A program made the translations under genes and the position numbers. From Pseudomonas psychrophila (GTDB lineage: Bacteria > Pseudomonadota > Gammaproteobacteria > Pseudomonadales > Pseudomonadaceae), in assembly GCF_001043005.1 (NCBI RefSeq), contig NZ_JYKZ01000008.1:62001-126000 (forward strand): DNA of 64,000 nucleotides, read 5' to 3'. Shown here piece after piece: positions 26,872 through 35,605 of this stretch. The notes under the pieces were generated by a model that saw nothing but the letters and a program-made list of their open reading frames with translations, was not told where the DNA came from and did not search any database. Every line of letters starts with the position of its first letter. Within the stretch, counting starts at the first letter, position 1.

Positions 26872-27366
26872 ATGTTGAACCTTTCCCTGTTCAAGCACGT
26901 CGTGATCGCGGCGGCTGTGTTGCTGCCTGCCTGTTTTGCCAATGCCCATGAATACAAAAGCGGCGACCTTGAAATCGCCCACCCGTGGTCGCAAGAGCTA
27001 CCGCCCAACGCTCCAACGGTGGCCGCCTATTTCGTGATCCACAACACCGGCAACAGCGCAGACCGTTTGATCAGCGTCGACACCCCCATTGCCGATAAAG
27101 CAGAACTGCATCAGCACGTGATGGAGGGCGACTTGATGAAAATGCTGCCCGTGACCAGCGTCGAAGTACCCCCCGGTGGCACGGTCACGTTTGCGCCCAT
27201 GGCGTACCACGTGATGATGTTCGGCCTTAAAGACCGCGGCCTGCTGCAGGACGGCAAGCACTTCCCGCTGACCCTGCACTTTGAAAAAGCCGGCGCCGTA
27301 CCGGTTCAAGTCAACGTACAGAAACAGCCCCCGGCTGACAGCATGGAACACATGCACGCCCACTAA
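26872..27366 (+). CDS. PCu(A)C-type periplasmic copper chaperone
   Basis: A 164-residue exported protein. Residues 1-25 are the signal peptide, ending CFANAHE. The copper motif is complete: His80-x10-Met91-x21-His113-x-Met115, in LHQH, LMKM and AYHVMMFG. The family binds Cu(I) and passes it to cytochrome oxidase Cu-A centres or other targets. ATG 26872 sits behind CGGAGAAT; ten in-frame upstream codons are ignored. The tail ends MEHMHAH, offering extra Met/His ligands. It is the second gene of a five-gene copper block on one strand. Confidence 0.92.
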   Translation: MLNLSLFKHVVIAAAVLLPACFANAHEYKSGDLEIAHPWSQELPPNAPTVAAYFVIHNTGNSADRLISVDTPIADKAELHQHVMEGDLMKMLPVTSVEVPPGGTVTFAPMAYHVMMFGLKDRGLLQDGKHFPLTLHFEKAGAVPVQVNVQKQPPADSMEHMHAH

Positions 27367-27387
27367 CGGCCAAGGTTTCTGACCCCC

Positions 27388-27786
27388 GTGCGCGAACCTC
27401 GCGCCAGGCACTCCATGTCGCCCGTTCGCGGCAGTTGGCTGAGCCTGTTTGCCATGTTGATGATCTTTATCGGTCCGCTGATTTCACAGTCGATGCCGAT
27501 GGATCATCACGACTCCATGCCAATGCCCATGTCGATGGATATGGGCATGGACATGTCTGCGCACGCTGAACATAAACAACCCTCCCCTGACCACCATGCC
27601 ATCTGGGCAAAGTGCGGCTACTGCACGTTATTGTTCAGTTGTCCAGCGCTCCCCGGCAGCGTGGGCCTGGCGCTGTTTGATGCGCCCGCACCCGAACGTT
27701 ATCTGGCCTCCAACCCCCGACTGGGCCACGCCCGGCAACCGGTCTTCCCTGGCGCCCGCTCCCGAGCTCCGCCCGTATTCCTTTAG
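27388..27786 (+). CDS. DUF2946 family protein, Met/His-rich (second copy)
   Basis: A 132-residue protein, probably exported. The helix near residues 17-34 (SLFAMLMIFIGPLISQS) is followed by a strikingly Met- and His-rich stretch, MPMDHHDSMPMPMSMDMGMD, and then by CGYC. Clusters like this are typical of Cu(I)/Cu(II) binding in the periplasm. The GTG at 27388 gives the longest form; ATG 27415 would remove nine arginine-rich residues and is equally plausible. It stands between the PCu(A)C chaperone and the oprC-type receptor. Function beyond copper binding is unknown. Confidence 0.75.
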   Translation: MREPRARHSMSPVRGSWLSLFAMLMIFIGPLISQSMPMDHHDSMPMPMSMDMGMDMSAHAEHKQPSPDHHAIWAKCGYCTLLFSCPALPGSVGLALFDAPAPERYLASNPRLGHARQPVFPGARSRAPPVFL

Positions 27787-27885
27787 GCACCGACACAACA
27801 TCTTCATCGAGCCAACCTGCATGCGCTGCTTAAGACAGCCGCAGGTTCCTGGCCGCGTTGTACTCGCTTGAATACTGGAATGCTT

Positions 27886-29943
27886 ATGTCCCGTTTTACT
27901 GCTGCCTCACGTTTGCCTTTTGCCCTTAGCACCCTGTGCTGCGCAATCCTGGCGTCTACCGCTGTCGCCGACGAACATGCCGGTCACACTAATGAGCTAA
28001 GCCCTTTGGTGATTACCGCCGTCGCGCCCAGTTCGCCCCTGACCGTCGTCACCAACCCTAAAGATCCGCGCCAGCCGGTGCCCGCCAGTGATGGTGGCGA
28101 TTACCTGAAAACCATCCCCGGCTTCGCCCTGATTCGCAACGGCGGCACCAACGGCGACCCGGTGTTACGTGGCATGTTCGGTTCACGCCTGAACATCCTC
28201 ACCAACGGCGGCATGATGCTCGGTGCCTGCCCCGGCCGCATGGACGCGCCAACGTCCTATATCTCCCCCGAAACCTACGACAAGCTCACCGTGATCAAAG
28301 GCCCGCAAACGGTGCTTTGGGGCCCCGGCGCATCCGCGGGCACCATCCTGTTTGAACGAGAGCCCGAGCACTTCGGCGAACTGGGCACCCGGGTCAACGC
28401 CAGCCTGCTGGCCGGCTCCAACGGCCGCTTCGACAAAACCATCGATGCCGCCGCCGGGGGTCCGCTGGGTTATGTGCGGGTGATCGGCAACACCGCCCAT
28501 GCCGACGACTACAAAGACGGCAATGGCGACACCGTGCCCTCGCGCTACGACAAGTGGAACGGCGATATCGCCCTCGGCTGGACCCCGGACGCCGACACCC
28601 TGCTGGAACTGACTGCTGGCAAGGGCGATGGTGAAGCCCGCTCTGCAGGCCGCGGCATGGATGGCAGCCAGTACAAGCGAGAAAGCCTGGGGCTGCGGTT
28701 TGAGAAGTCCAATATCGGCGACGTTCTCGACACGATCGAAGCCCAGATCTACTACAACTACGCCGACCATGTGATGGACAACTACACCCTGCGCACCCCG
28801 TCGGGCACCGGCATGATGGCAGGCCCGATGGCGTCCAACGTCGACCGCCGCACCCTCGGCGCACGAATCAAGGCCACCTGGCGCTGGGCTGATTACCAGT
28901 TGATCAGCGGCATCGACGCGCAAACCAACGAACACCGCAAACGCTCCGGCATGGGCATCGACACCTACAAGGATCAGAACTGGAGCAAAGATGCCGACTT
29001 CCACAACTACGGTGCTTTTGGCGAACTGACCTGGTACGCCGCCGAGCGTGACCGGGTAATCAGCGGCGCGCGGCTGGACCGAGCTTCTGCCAAGGATTAC
29101 CGGGCGCGCCTGGGCTCGGGAATGATGAGCAAACCCAACCCGACCCTGGACAAAACCCGCGCCGACACCCTGCCCAGCGGCTTTGTACGCTATGAGCACG
29201 ACCTGGCCGACAGCCCGACCACGCTCTACGCAGGTCTTGGCCATACCCAACGCTTCCCGGACTACTGGGAACTGTTTTCGCCCAGTTCAGGCCCGGCCGG
29301 CTCGGTGAACGCGTTCGATGCCATCAAACCCGAAAAAACCACCCAGCTCGATATGGGCCTGCAATACAAAACCCAAAACCTGGAAGCCTGGGCCTCGGTG
29401 TATGCCGGTGAAATCCGCGATTACATCCTGTTCGATTACGCCAATGGCGCGTCACAGGCACAGAACATCAACGCCCGGATCATGGGCGGTGAAGTGGGTG
29501 CTGCTTATCAGTTGACCTCCAACTGGAAGGCCGACGCCACCCTGGCCTATGCCTGGGGCAAAAACACCAGCGATGGCAAGGCACTGCCACAAATGCCGCC
29601 GCTGGATACCCGCCTCGGCCTGACCTACAGCGAAGACGACTGGAGTGCTGGCGCCTTGTGGCGAGTGGTGGCCCCCCAGGACCGCATCGACCGCAACGCG
29701 GGCAACGTCGTGGGCAAGGACTTCAACAAGAGCGCAGGTTTCGGGGTGTTCTCGCTCAATGGCGCCTACCGCATCAACAAAAACCTCAAGGTCAGCGCCG
29801 GAGTCGACAATTTGCTGGATAAAAACTACAGCGAGCACCTGAACATGGCGGGGAACGCGGGTTACGGCTACCCGGCCAACGATCCCAGGGCGATCAATGA
29901 ACCGGGTCGCACGCTCTGGACCAAGGTGGATGTGAGTTTCTGA
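27886..29943 (+). CDS. oprC: TonB-dependent copper receptor OprC/NosA
   Basis: A 685-residue outer-membrane beta-barrel that imports copper with energy from TonB. It has a signal peptide (to about residue 29), a TonB-box-like segment near LSPLVITA, and a plug domain with LTVIKGPQTVLWGPGASAGT. The barrel ends in ...KVDVSF, with the C-terminal Phe. The OprC copper site is visible: C115-PGR-M119 and H295-V-M297, matching the CxxxM and HxM ligands described for P. aeruginosa OprC. ATG 27886 is chosen, with GGAA five bases before; ATG 27880 and TTG 27868 are in frame upstream. A strong inverted repeat follows the stop. Confidence 0.93.
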   Translation: MSRFTAASRLPFALSTLCCAILASTAVADEHAGHTNELSPLVITAVAPSSPLTVVTNPKDPRQPVPASDGGDYLKTIPGFALIRNGGTNGDPVLRGMFGSRLNILTNGGMMLGACPGRMDAPTSYISPETYDKLTVIKGPQTVLWGPGASAGTILFEREPEHFGELGTRVNASLLAGSNGRFDKTIDAAAGGPLGYVRVIGNTAHADDYKDGNGDTVPSRYDKWNGDIALGWTPDADTLLELTAGKGDGEARSAGRGMDGSQYKRESLGLRFEKSNIGDVLDTIEAQIYYNYADHVMDNYTLRTPSGTGMMAGPMASNVDRRTLGARIKATWRWADYQLISGIDAQTNEHRKRSGMGIDTYKDQNWSKDADFHNYGAFGELTWYAAERDRVISGARLDRASAKDYRARLGSGMMSKPNPTLDKTRADTLPSGFVRYEHDLADSPTTLYAGLGHTQRFPDYWELFSPSSGPAGSVNAFDAIKPEKTTQLDMGLQYKTQNLEAWASVYAGEIRDYILFDYANGASQAQNINARIMGGEVGAAYQLTSNWKADATLAYAWGKNTSDGKALPQMPPLDTRLGLTYSEDDWSAGALWRVVAPQDRIDRNAGNVVGKDFNKSAGFGVFSLNGAYRINKNLKVSAGVDNLLDKNYSEHLNMAGNAGYGYPANDPRAINEPGRTLWTKVDVSF

Positions 29944-29954
29944 TAAACCCCAGG

Positions 29955-30000
29955 CCCTCACCCCAACCCTCTCCCGATGGGAGAGGGCCAGGGTGAGGGG
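29955..30000. repeat. CCCTCACCC inverted repeat after oprC
   Basis: CCCTCACCCC and CCCTCTCCC pair with GGGAGAGGG and GGGTGAGGGG around a GAT loop, giving a very stable hairpin just after the oprC stop. I recognise it as a widespread gammaproteobacterial intergenic hairpin that may end or stabilise transcripts. Confidence 0.85.
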
Positions 30001-30042
30001 CATTGCTGACAACAACATTTTTGAACTTGCGGAGCCGCTCAC

Positions 30043-31419
30043 ATGAGCCAACCAACACCGTCTTTCTACAACTTGGCCTGGCGCTGGCATTTCTATGCCG
30101 GGCTGTTTGTCGCCCCCTTCATGATCCTGCTAGCCCTGACCGGGATTATCTACCTGTTCAAGCCCCAGCTTGACTCCCTGATGTACGACCATCTACTCAA
30201 CGTGACCCCGGCCCATCACAGCCTCAGCGCCGATGAGCAGCTCAACCGCGTGAAAGCCGCTTATCCACAAGGCCACATCAGCCAGTACCTGCCGCCCATC
30301 AATCTTGAGCGCAGCGCCCAGTTCGTGCTCCACAACGGCGGGCGCGAACTCAACGTATTCATCAATCCGTACAACGGCGACGTGCTGGGCGAGCAAGACG
30401 CCAAGCTCAATCTGCAAGCCGTGGCCCGTGCACTGCATGGCGAGCTGATGATCGGCACCCTGGGCGACCGGCTAGTGGAACTGGCCGCAGGCTGGGGGGT
30501 GGTGCTGGTGGTATCCGGCCTGTACCTGTGGTGGCCACGAGGGCAATCGGCCGCCGGAATACTCTGGCCGCGCCTGAGCCGTCGCGCACGCCCGCTGTGG
30601 CGCGACTTTCACGCCGTTACCGGTTTCTGGGGCGCAGCCCTGCTGCTGTTCATGCTGATCAGCGGCATGACCTGGACCGGCTTCTGGGGCAAGCAATACG
30701 CCGACGTGTGGAACCAGTTCCCGGCAGCGATGTGGAACAACGTACCCACGTCCGATATTGAAGCCCGCAGCCTCAACACCGCCACCCGTCAAACCGTGCC
30801 CTGGGCGCTGGAAAACACGCCGATGCCGGTCTCCGGTGCCCACGCCGAGCACATGGGCCACGGCGCGACGCCAAGCGGCCCTGCGGCACCGGGCATCACG
30901 TTGCAAGACGTAGTCGACATCGCCACCGCACGCAAGGTCGAACCCGGCTACAGCATCACACTGCCAACCACCGCCACTGGCGTCTTTACCGTGGCCGTCT
31001 TCGCCGACGACCCGCGCAACGATGCCACCCTGCACGTTGATCAATACACCGGCCAGGTGCTGGCGGATGTGCGCTGGCAGCATTACAGCAATGTCGCCCG
31101 TGCCACTGAAATGGGCGTGATGCTGCATGAGGGCAAACTCTTCGGCTCGCTGAACCAGATCGCAATCTTGCTGGTGTGCCTGATGATCCTCCTCAGCTCG
31201 ATCAGTGGCCTGGTGATCTGGTGGAAGCGCAGGCCCCAAGGCCGTCTGGGCGTGCCGCCTCTACGGCACGATTTACCGACCTGGAAAACGGGCGTTGCAA
31301 TCATGATCGCCCTGGCAATTGTGTTCCCGCTGGTGGCTGCCTCCTTGATTGCGGTGTGGGTGCTTGATCGTTTGCTGCTGTTGATCCGCAAAAAACGCCC
31401 ACGTGAGCACCTCTCATAA
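30043..31419 (+). CDS. PepSY domain inner-membrane protein
   Basis: A 458-residue membrane protein of the PepSY-TM family, often found beside TonB receptors and thought to act as metal or flavin reductases. Helix 1 (FYAGLFVAPFMILLALTGII) and later helices (about 145-165, 195-215, 370-390, 415-440) flank two periplasmic PepSY stretches. RALHGELMIGTLGDRLVELAAGW is the typical first-domain motif, and FHAVTGFWGAALLLFMLISGM follows. A His-rich insert, HAEHMGHGA, near residue 268 may bind copper. It follows oprC, so Cu(II) reduction or transfer is a reasonable inference. A short hairpin lies at 31437-31458 downstream. Confidence 0.88.
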   Translation: MSQPTPSFYNLAWRWHFYAGLFVAPFMILLALTGIIYLFKPQLDSLMYDHLLNVTPAHHSLSADEQLNRVKAAYPQGHISQYLPPINLERSAQFVLHNGGRELNVFINPYNGDVLGEQDAKLNLQAVARALHGELMIGTLGDRLVELAAGWGVVLVVSGLYLWWPRGQSAAGILWPRLSRRARPLWRDFHAVTGFWGAALLLFMLISGMTWTGFWGKQYADVWNQFPAAMWNNVPTSDIEARSLNTATRQTVPWALENTPMPVSGAHAEHMGHGATPSGPAAPGITLQDVVDIATARKVEPGYSITLPTTATGVFTVAVFADDPRNDATLHVDQYTGQVLADVRWQHYSNVARATEMGVMLHEGKLFGSLNQIAILLVCLMILLSSISGLVIWWKRRPQGRLGVPPLRHDLPTWKTGVAIMIALAIVFPLVAASLIAVWVLDRLLLLIRKKRPREHLS

Positions 31420-31493
31420 TGCGCATGAGGCATCCGAGTGGCGCATTCCTGAGCCACTGCGATAATGGCACGTCAGTATCACGCGCGAAATAA

Positions 31494-31510
31494 ATGTTAC
31501 TGTATAACAA
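31494..31510 (+). promoter_or_regulatory. Zur-box-like palindrome upstream of TonB receptor
   Basis: ATGTTACTGTATAACAA contains arms TGTTA and TAACA. It agrees with the gammaproteobacterial Zur box (core GTTATAATATAAC) at 10 of 13 core positions. It lies 74 bases before the receptor start, a usual operator position. The match was made by eye. Confidence 0.6.
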
Positions 31511-31584
31511 AAGCGTTTAAGCTCTATCACCCGCCGCCAGGAGGCAGCGGGGACACCTCTTGAAATAAGCGACTCACTGCCCCG

Positions 31585-33714
31585 ATGAACACGTACCTTT
31601 TATCCAGTCTCTGCCTGCTGGCGATCAACAGCGCCCAGGCCGATGACAGCGCCCCTTCCCTGATGTTGCCCGCCGCGAGCATCACTGCTCCTGAAGTCGA
31701 CATTGAAAGCATCGACCTCAAGACCGCCACCTCTGCCGGTTCGCGTCTGAACCTCAACAGTCTCGAAACCCCGGCCAGCGTCGAAAGCCTGACGGGCGCG
31801 CAAATCCGCGCCCGTGGCGATCGCAGTGTGCAGGACGCCGTGACACGCACCACCGGCATCAGCAACACCGGCACACCGGGCAACGGCGGCTCGTCGTACT
31901 CGGCCCGCGGCTTTGTCGGCCAGGGTTCGGTGATGCAGTTGTATGACGGGATTCGCATGTACAGCGGCGCAGGCACCGTGACCTTCCCGGTGGACGACTG
32001 GTCGGTGGAGCGCATCGACGTGCTGCGCGGCCCTGCCTCGGTGCTGTATGGCGAAGGTGCCACCGGCGCGGTGATCAACGTGATCCCGAAAAAGCCCTTC
32101 AGCGGCGAAATCGAGAACCATGTCCGCCTGGGCTACGGCTCCTACGATGCCCACCAACAGGCGCTGGACAGTGGCGGCTCACTCACCGACACCCTGAGCT
32201 ACCGGTTGAATATCAACCATATCCAGAGCAATGGCTGGATCGACCACGGCGACTCCGAAAGCACCTTTATCAGTGCCGCCCTGCGCTGGCAGGCCAACGA
32301 CGACCTGGCATTCACCCTGAGCCACGACTACGGCGACCAGGAGCCGAAGAACGACTTCGGTGTGCCGCTGATCAATGGCCATTATCACAAGAGCCTGCGC
32401 GACAAGAACTACAACGTGCGTGATGCCAAGCTGCATTACAACGACCAGTGGACGCGCCTGAACACCGAGTGGCAGATCAGCGACGACCTCAGCGCCAGCA
32501 ACGAGCTTTATTACCTCAAGGCCCAGCGCCGTTGGCAGAACGCCGAGCGCCATGCCTGGAATGAGGACCGCCAGACCTTGCTGCGCAGCGGTTACTTCAG
32601 CATCAAGCATGAGCAGGAGCAGGTCGGCGACCGCCAGACCTTTACCCTCAACCACGACCTGTTCGGCCTCAAAAGCAGAACCCTGGTGGGGGCGGACTAC
32701 AACCGTATCCACTTCAACCTGCACAGCAACTCGCCGTATACCGATGTGAATACAAACGGCCAGCCGATCGACCTGTACCACCCGGATCGTGGTCAATTCG
32801 AAAGCCGCTCGCCGTACCTTGACCAGTTCAAGACCACGACCCAGCAGGTCTCGCTGTTTGCCGAAAACCGCACCGAACTGACCGATCAGCTGTCGCTGGT
32901 GACGGGAGTACGCCGCGATATCGTGCATCTGGACAACGATAACCTGGTCAAAGACACGCGCAGCGATCGCAGTCTGTCGGCCAATAGCTGGAAAGTCGGG
33001 CTGGTGTATGAGTTGACGCCGGACATGTCGATCTATGCCCAGCAGGCCACCAGTGTTGACGGTGTGGCCGGGCTGATCAGCCTCTACCCGGACGAGCAGG
33101 GCTTTGACCTGGCCCGCGCCCGCCAGACCGAAATCGGCTTCAAGCAGATGTTCTGGGACCAGCGCGGCGAATGGACAGTGGCGGCTTATCACATCGTCAA
33201 GAAAGACCTGATCACGGCCGACCCGAACAATCCGGGCATCTCGCAACAAGTGGGCGAACAGTCCTCCAGTGGCCTGGAAGCCAACCTTGATCTGCAACTG
33301 CCCCATCGCTGGCAGCTACAGGCCAATGCCTCGGTGGTACGCGCCCAATACGACACATTCGATGAAAACGTGAACGACGTGGCCGTCTCTCGCAAAGGCA
33401 ACCGCCCCACCGACGTGCCGCGCCGTACCGCCAACCTGTGGCTGAGCAAGGCCGTGACCGATGACGTGAACGCCGGCGCCGGCGTGCGCTATGTCGACTC
33501 GCGTTATGCCGATTACGCCAACACCGTCGAGCTGCCGAGCTACACCGTGGTAGACGCCACCGTCAGCTGGAAAGCGCTGCCTAAAACCACCCTGGGCGTG
33601 CGCCTGAACAATTTGTTCAACCGCCAGTACGCCGTAACCCAATACAATAACGGCCAGCAGTGGATCATGGGCGAACCGCGCTCGCTCTTCGTGACCGCTG
33701 ATTATGCCTTCTGA
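31585..33714 (+). CDS. TonB-dependent siderophore/metallophore-type receptor
   Basis: A 709-residue outer-membrane receptor. The signal peptide is MNTYLLSSLCLLAINSAQA. A plug domain (about 45-170) contains VERIDVLRGPASVLYGEGAT, the barrel follows, and the protein ends LFVTADYAF with the terminal Phe. The ATG has only a weak ribosome site; a perfect AGGAGG lies at 31539-31544, too far away to serve it, and an in-frame stop at 31561 rules out an upstream start. It heads a four-gene set with an ABC importer and resembles PA2911, also near cobalamin genes. Ligand unknown; the Zur-like operator points to zinc or a zinc metallophore rather than iron or B12. Confidence 0.88.
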   Translation: MNTYLLSSLCLLAINSAQADDSAPSLMLPAASITAPEVDIESIDLKTATSAGSRLNLNSLETPASVESLTGAQIRARGDRSVQDAVTRTTGISNTGTPGNGGSSYSARGFVGQGSVMQLYDGIRMYSGAGTVTFPVDDWSVERIDVLRGPASVLYGEGATGAVINVIPKKPFSGEIENHVRLGYGSYDAHQQALDSGGSLTDTLSYRLNINHIQSNGWIDHGDSESTFISAALRWQANDDLAFTLSHDYGDQEPKNDFGVPLINGHYHKSLRDKNYNVRDAKLHYNDQWTRLNTEWQISDDLSASNELYYLKAQRRWQNAERHAWNEDRQTLLRSGYFSIKHEQEQVGDRQTFTLNHDLFGLKSRTLVGADYNRIHFNLHSNSPYTDVNTNGQPIDLYHPDRGQFESRSPYLDQFKTTTQQVSLFAENRTELTDQLSLVTGVRRDIVHLDNDNLVKDTRSDRSLSANSWKVGLVYELTPDMSIYAQQATSVDGVAGLISLYPDEQGFDLARARQTEIGFKQMFWDQRGEWTVAAYHIVKKDLITADPNNPGISQQVGEQSSSGLEANLDLQLPHRWQLQANASVVRAQYDTFDENVNDVAVSRKGNRPTDVPRRTANLWLSKAVTDDVNAGAGVRYVDSRYADYANTVELPSYTVVDATVSWKALPKTTLGVRLNNLFNRQYAVTQYNNGQQWIMGEPRSLFVTADYAF

Positions 33715-33735
33715 CCCAATCTGTGCACTTCAACC

Positions 33736-33786
33736 GTGGGAGCGAGCCTGCTCGCGAAAAGCATTCGCGAGCAGGCTCGCTCCCAC
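33736..33786. repeat. REP inverted pair (receptor-ABC gap)
   Basis: Two GAGCCTG-subtype REP cores face each other across about 6 bases, between the receptor and the ATPase gene. It could partly terminate or stabilise the receptor part of the transcript. Confidence 0.9.
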
Positions 33787-33869
33787 AGGGGCGCCTTGAT
33801 CGCAAACAGAGTCTCTGCACAGCTCCAGGCAGCACACCACATTCTCAACATTGGCCAACCCGGATTTTT

Positions 33870-34658
33870 ATGACTCGCCTCACCCTCACCCAACTCGCCT
33901 GGACCCCTCTGGGCCACGGCCATTGTCACCACCAGTTCCAGCTGCGTGATGCCAACCTGCACGTCGCGGCGGGTGAGTTCGTGGGGTTGATCGGGCCTAA
34001 CGGCAGCGGCAAGACCAGCCTGTTGCGCTGCGCTTATCGCTTCAGCAAACCCGAGGCGGGCGAGGTCCACCTGGGCCCGCACAACCTCTGGCAGCAATCG
34101 CCCCGCTGGTGTGCCCGGCGCATCGCGGTGGTGTTGCAGGAATTCCCCGACGCCTTTGGCCTGACCGTCGATGAAGTGGTCGCCATGGGCCGAACCCCGC
34201 ATAAGGGCCTGTTCGACGGCGACACCGAGGCCGACCGCCAACTGGCCAAAAACGCTCTGCAGTCAGTGGGTCTCAGCGGCTTTGAAGACCACGCTTTCGC
34301 CACCCTCTCGGGGGGTGAAAAACAGCGCGTGATCCTAGCCCGAGCCCTGACCCAGCAACCTGAACTGCTGATCCTCGATGAGCCGACCAATCACCTCGAC
34401 CCGCGCTATCAGCTGGAGCTGCTGCAACTGGTCAAGCGCCTGAAGATCGGCACCCTGGCCAGCATTCATGACCTCAACCTGGCCGCCGCGTTTTGCGACC
34501 GGCTGTACGTGATCAACCACGGCAAGATCATCGCCAGCGGCACCCCGCGCGAAGTGCTGACCGTCGAACTGCTGCGCGATGTCTTTGGCGTGGCGGCCTT
34601 GATCGACGATCACCCGCTGTCCGGCTACCCGCGAATTACCTGGATAACCCAACCATGA
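33870..34658 (+). CDS. ABC importer ATP-binding protein (FecE/BtuD type)
   Basis: A 262-residue ATPase for a metal-chelate ABC importer. Walker A is GPNGSGKTS, the Q-loop is VLQEFPD, the signature is LSGGEKQR, Walker B is LLILDEPT and the switch His is in SIHDLN. The start at 33870 gives MTRLTLTQLAWTPLG; 49 upstream in-frame codons come from the REP region and are ignored. The stop overlaps the binding-protein start by ATGA. A His-rich patch, GHGHCHHQF, near residue 16 is unusual in such ATPases and might sense or bind metal. Confidence 0.9.
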   Translation: MTRLTLTQLAWTPLGHGHCHHQFQLRDANLHVAAGEFVGLIGPNGSGKTSLLRCAYRFSKPEAGEVHLGPHNLWQQSPRWCARRIAVVLQEFPDAFGLTVDEVVAMGRTPHKGLFDGDTEADRQLAKNALQSVGLSGFEDHAFATLSGGEKQRVILARALTQQPELLILDEPTNHLDPRYQLELLQLVKRLKIGTLASIHDLNLAAAFCDRLYVINHGKIIASGTPREVLTVELLRDVFGVAALIDDHPLSGYPRITWITQP

Positions 34659-35605
34659 AGCTGATCCGCCTAGCACTCGGCCTTTGCGCATTACTGGGTG
34701 CCCAGCTGACCCTGGCTGACACCACGCAGTACCCGCTGACGATCAAGAGCTGCAACCGCGAGGTGACCTTTACCCACGCCCCGGAACACGCAGTCAGCCA
34801 CGACATCAACATGACCCAGATGATGCTCGCCCTGGGCCTCAAGCCGCACATGGCCGGCTACAGCGGCATCAGTGGCTGGAAGGCGGTAACGCCCGAGATG
34901 AAAGTGATCCTCGATGGCCTGCCGGAACTGGCAAGCAAATACCCGTCGGTAGAAACCCTGCTCAACGCCAACGTCGACTTCTTCTTTGCGGGCTGGGATT
35001 ACGGCATGCGCGTTGGCGGCGACCTCACCCCGCAAACCCTGACCCCGCTGGGCATCAATGTTTACGAGCTGACAGAGTCCTGCGCCTTTGTGATGAAGCG
35101 CCCGGCCGCCAGCATGCAAGACACCTACAACGACCTGCGCAACCTGGGCAAAATCTTCAATGTGCAAGACCGCGCCACGGCACTGATCGTGCAGATGCAA
35201 CAAAAAATCGCCGAGGTGCAAACCTCTTTGCCCGCCACAAAACCCCGGGTGTTTTTGTACGACAGCGGCGAAGACCGCGCCATGACCTCGGGCAAGCTCG
35301 GCATCCCCCACGCCCTGATCGAAGCAGCAGGCGGCAATGACATCCTCAGCGACATCGACGCCAGTTGGACTCGCATCAACTGGGAAACCGTGGTCGAGCG
35401 CAACCCCGAAGTCATCGTGATCGTCGACTACAGCGAAGTCAGCGCCGAGCAAAAACAGCACTTCCTCCAGACCAACCCCGCGCTGCAATCGGTCGACGCC
35501 ATCCGCAACAACCGTTTTATCGTGATCCCCTACGTGCAGGCCACGCCGGGCATCGATAACGTGCTGGCAATAGAAACCATGGCCAAAGGTTTCCACCCAC
35601 AATGA
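34655..35605 (+). CDS. ABC importer periplasmic binding protein (FecB/BtuF type)
   Basis: A 316-residue exported binding protein, with a signal peptide ending about residue 23 (ALLGAQLTLAD). The two lobes of the class III metal-chelate binding fold can be seen: GLKPHMAGYSGISGWKAV in the first and ALIEAAGGNDILSDIDASWTRINWE in the second. It starts inside the ATPase stop codon and overlaps the permease by ATGA, so the three genes are one translational unit. The ligand cannot be read from the sequence. Confidence 0.9.
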   Translation: MKLIRLALGLCALLGAQLTLADTTQYPLTIKSCNREVTFTHAPEHAVSHDINMTQMMLALGLKPHMAGYSGISGWKAVTPEMKVILDGLPELASKYPSVETLLNANVDFFFAGWDYGMRVGGDLTPQTLTPLGINVYELTESCAFVMKRPAASMQDTYNDLRNLGKIFNVQDRATALIVQMQQKIAEVQTSLPATKPRVFLYDSGEDRAMTSGKLGIPHALIEAAGGNDILSDIDASWTRINWETVVERNPEVIVIVDYSEVSAEQKQHFLQTNPALQSVDAIRNNRFIVIPYVQATPGIDNVLAIETMAKGFHPQ

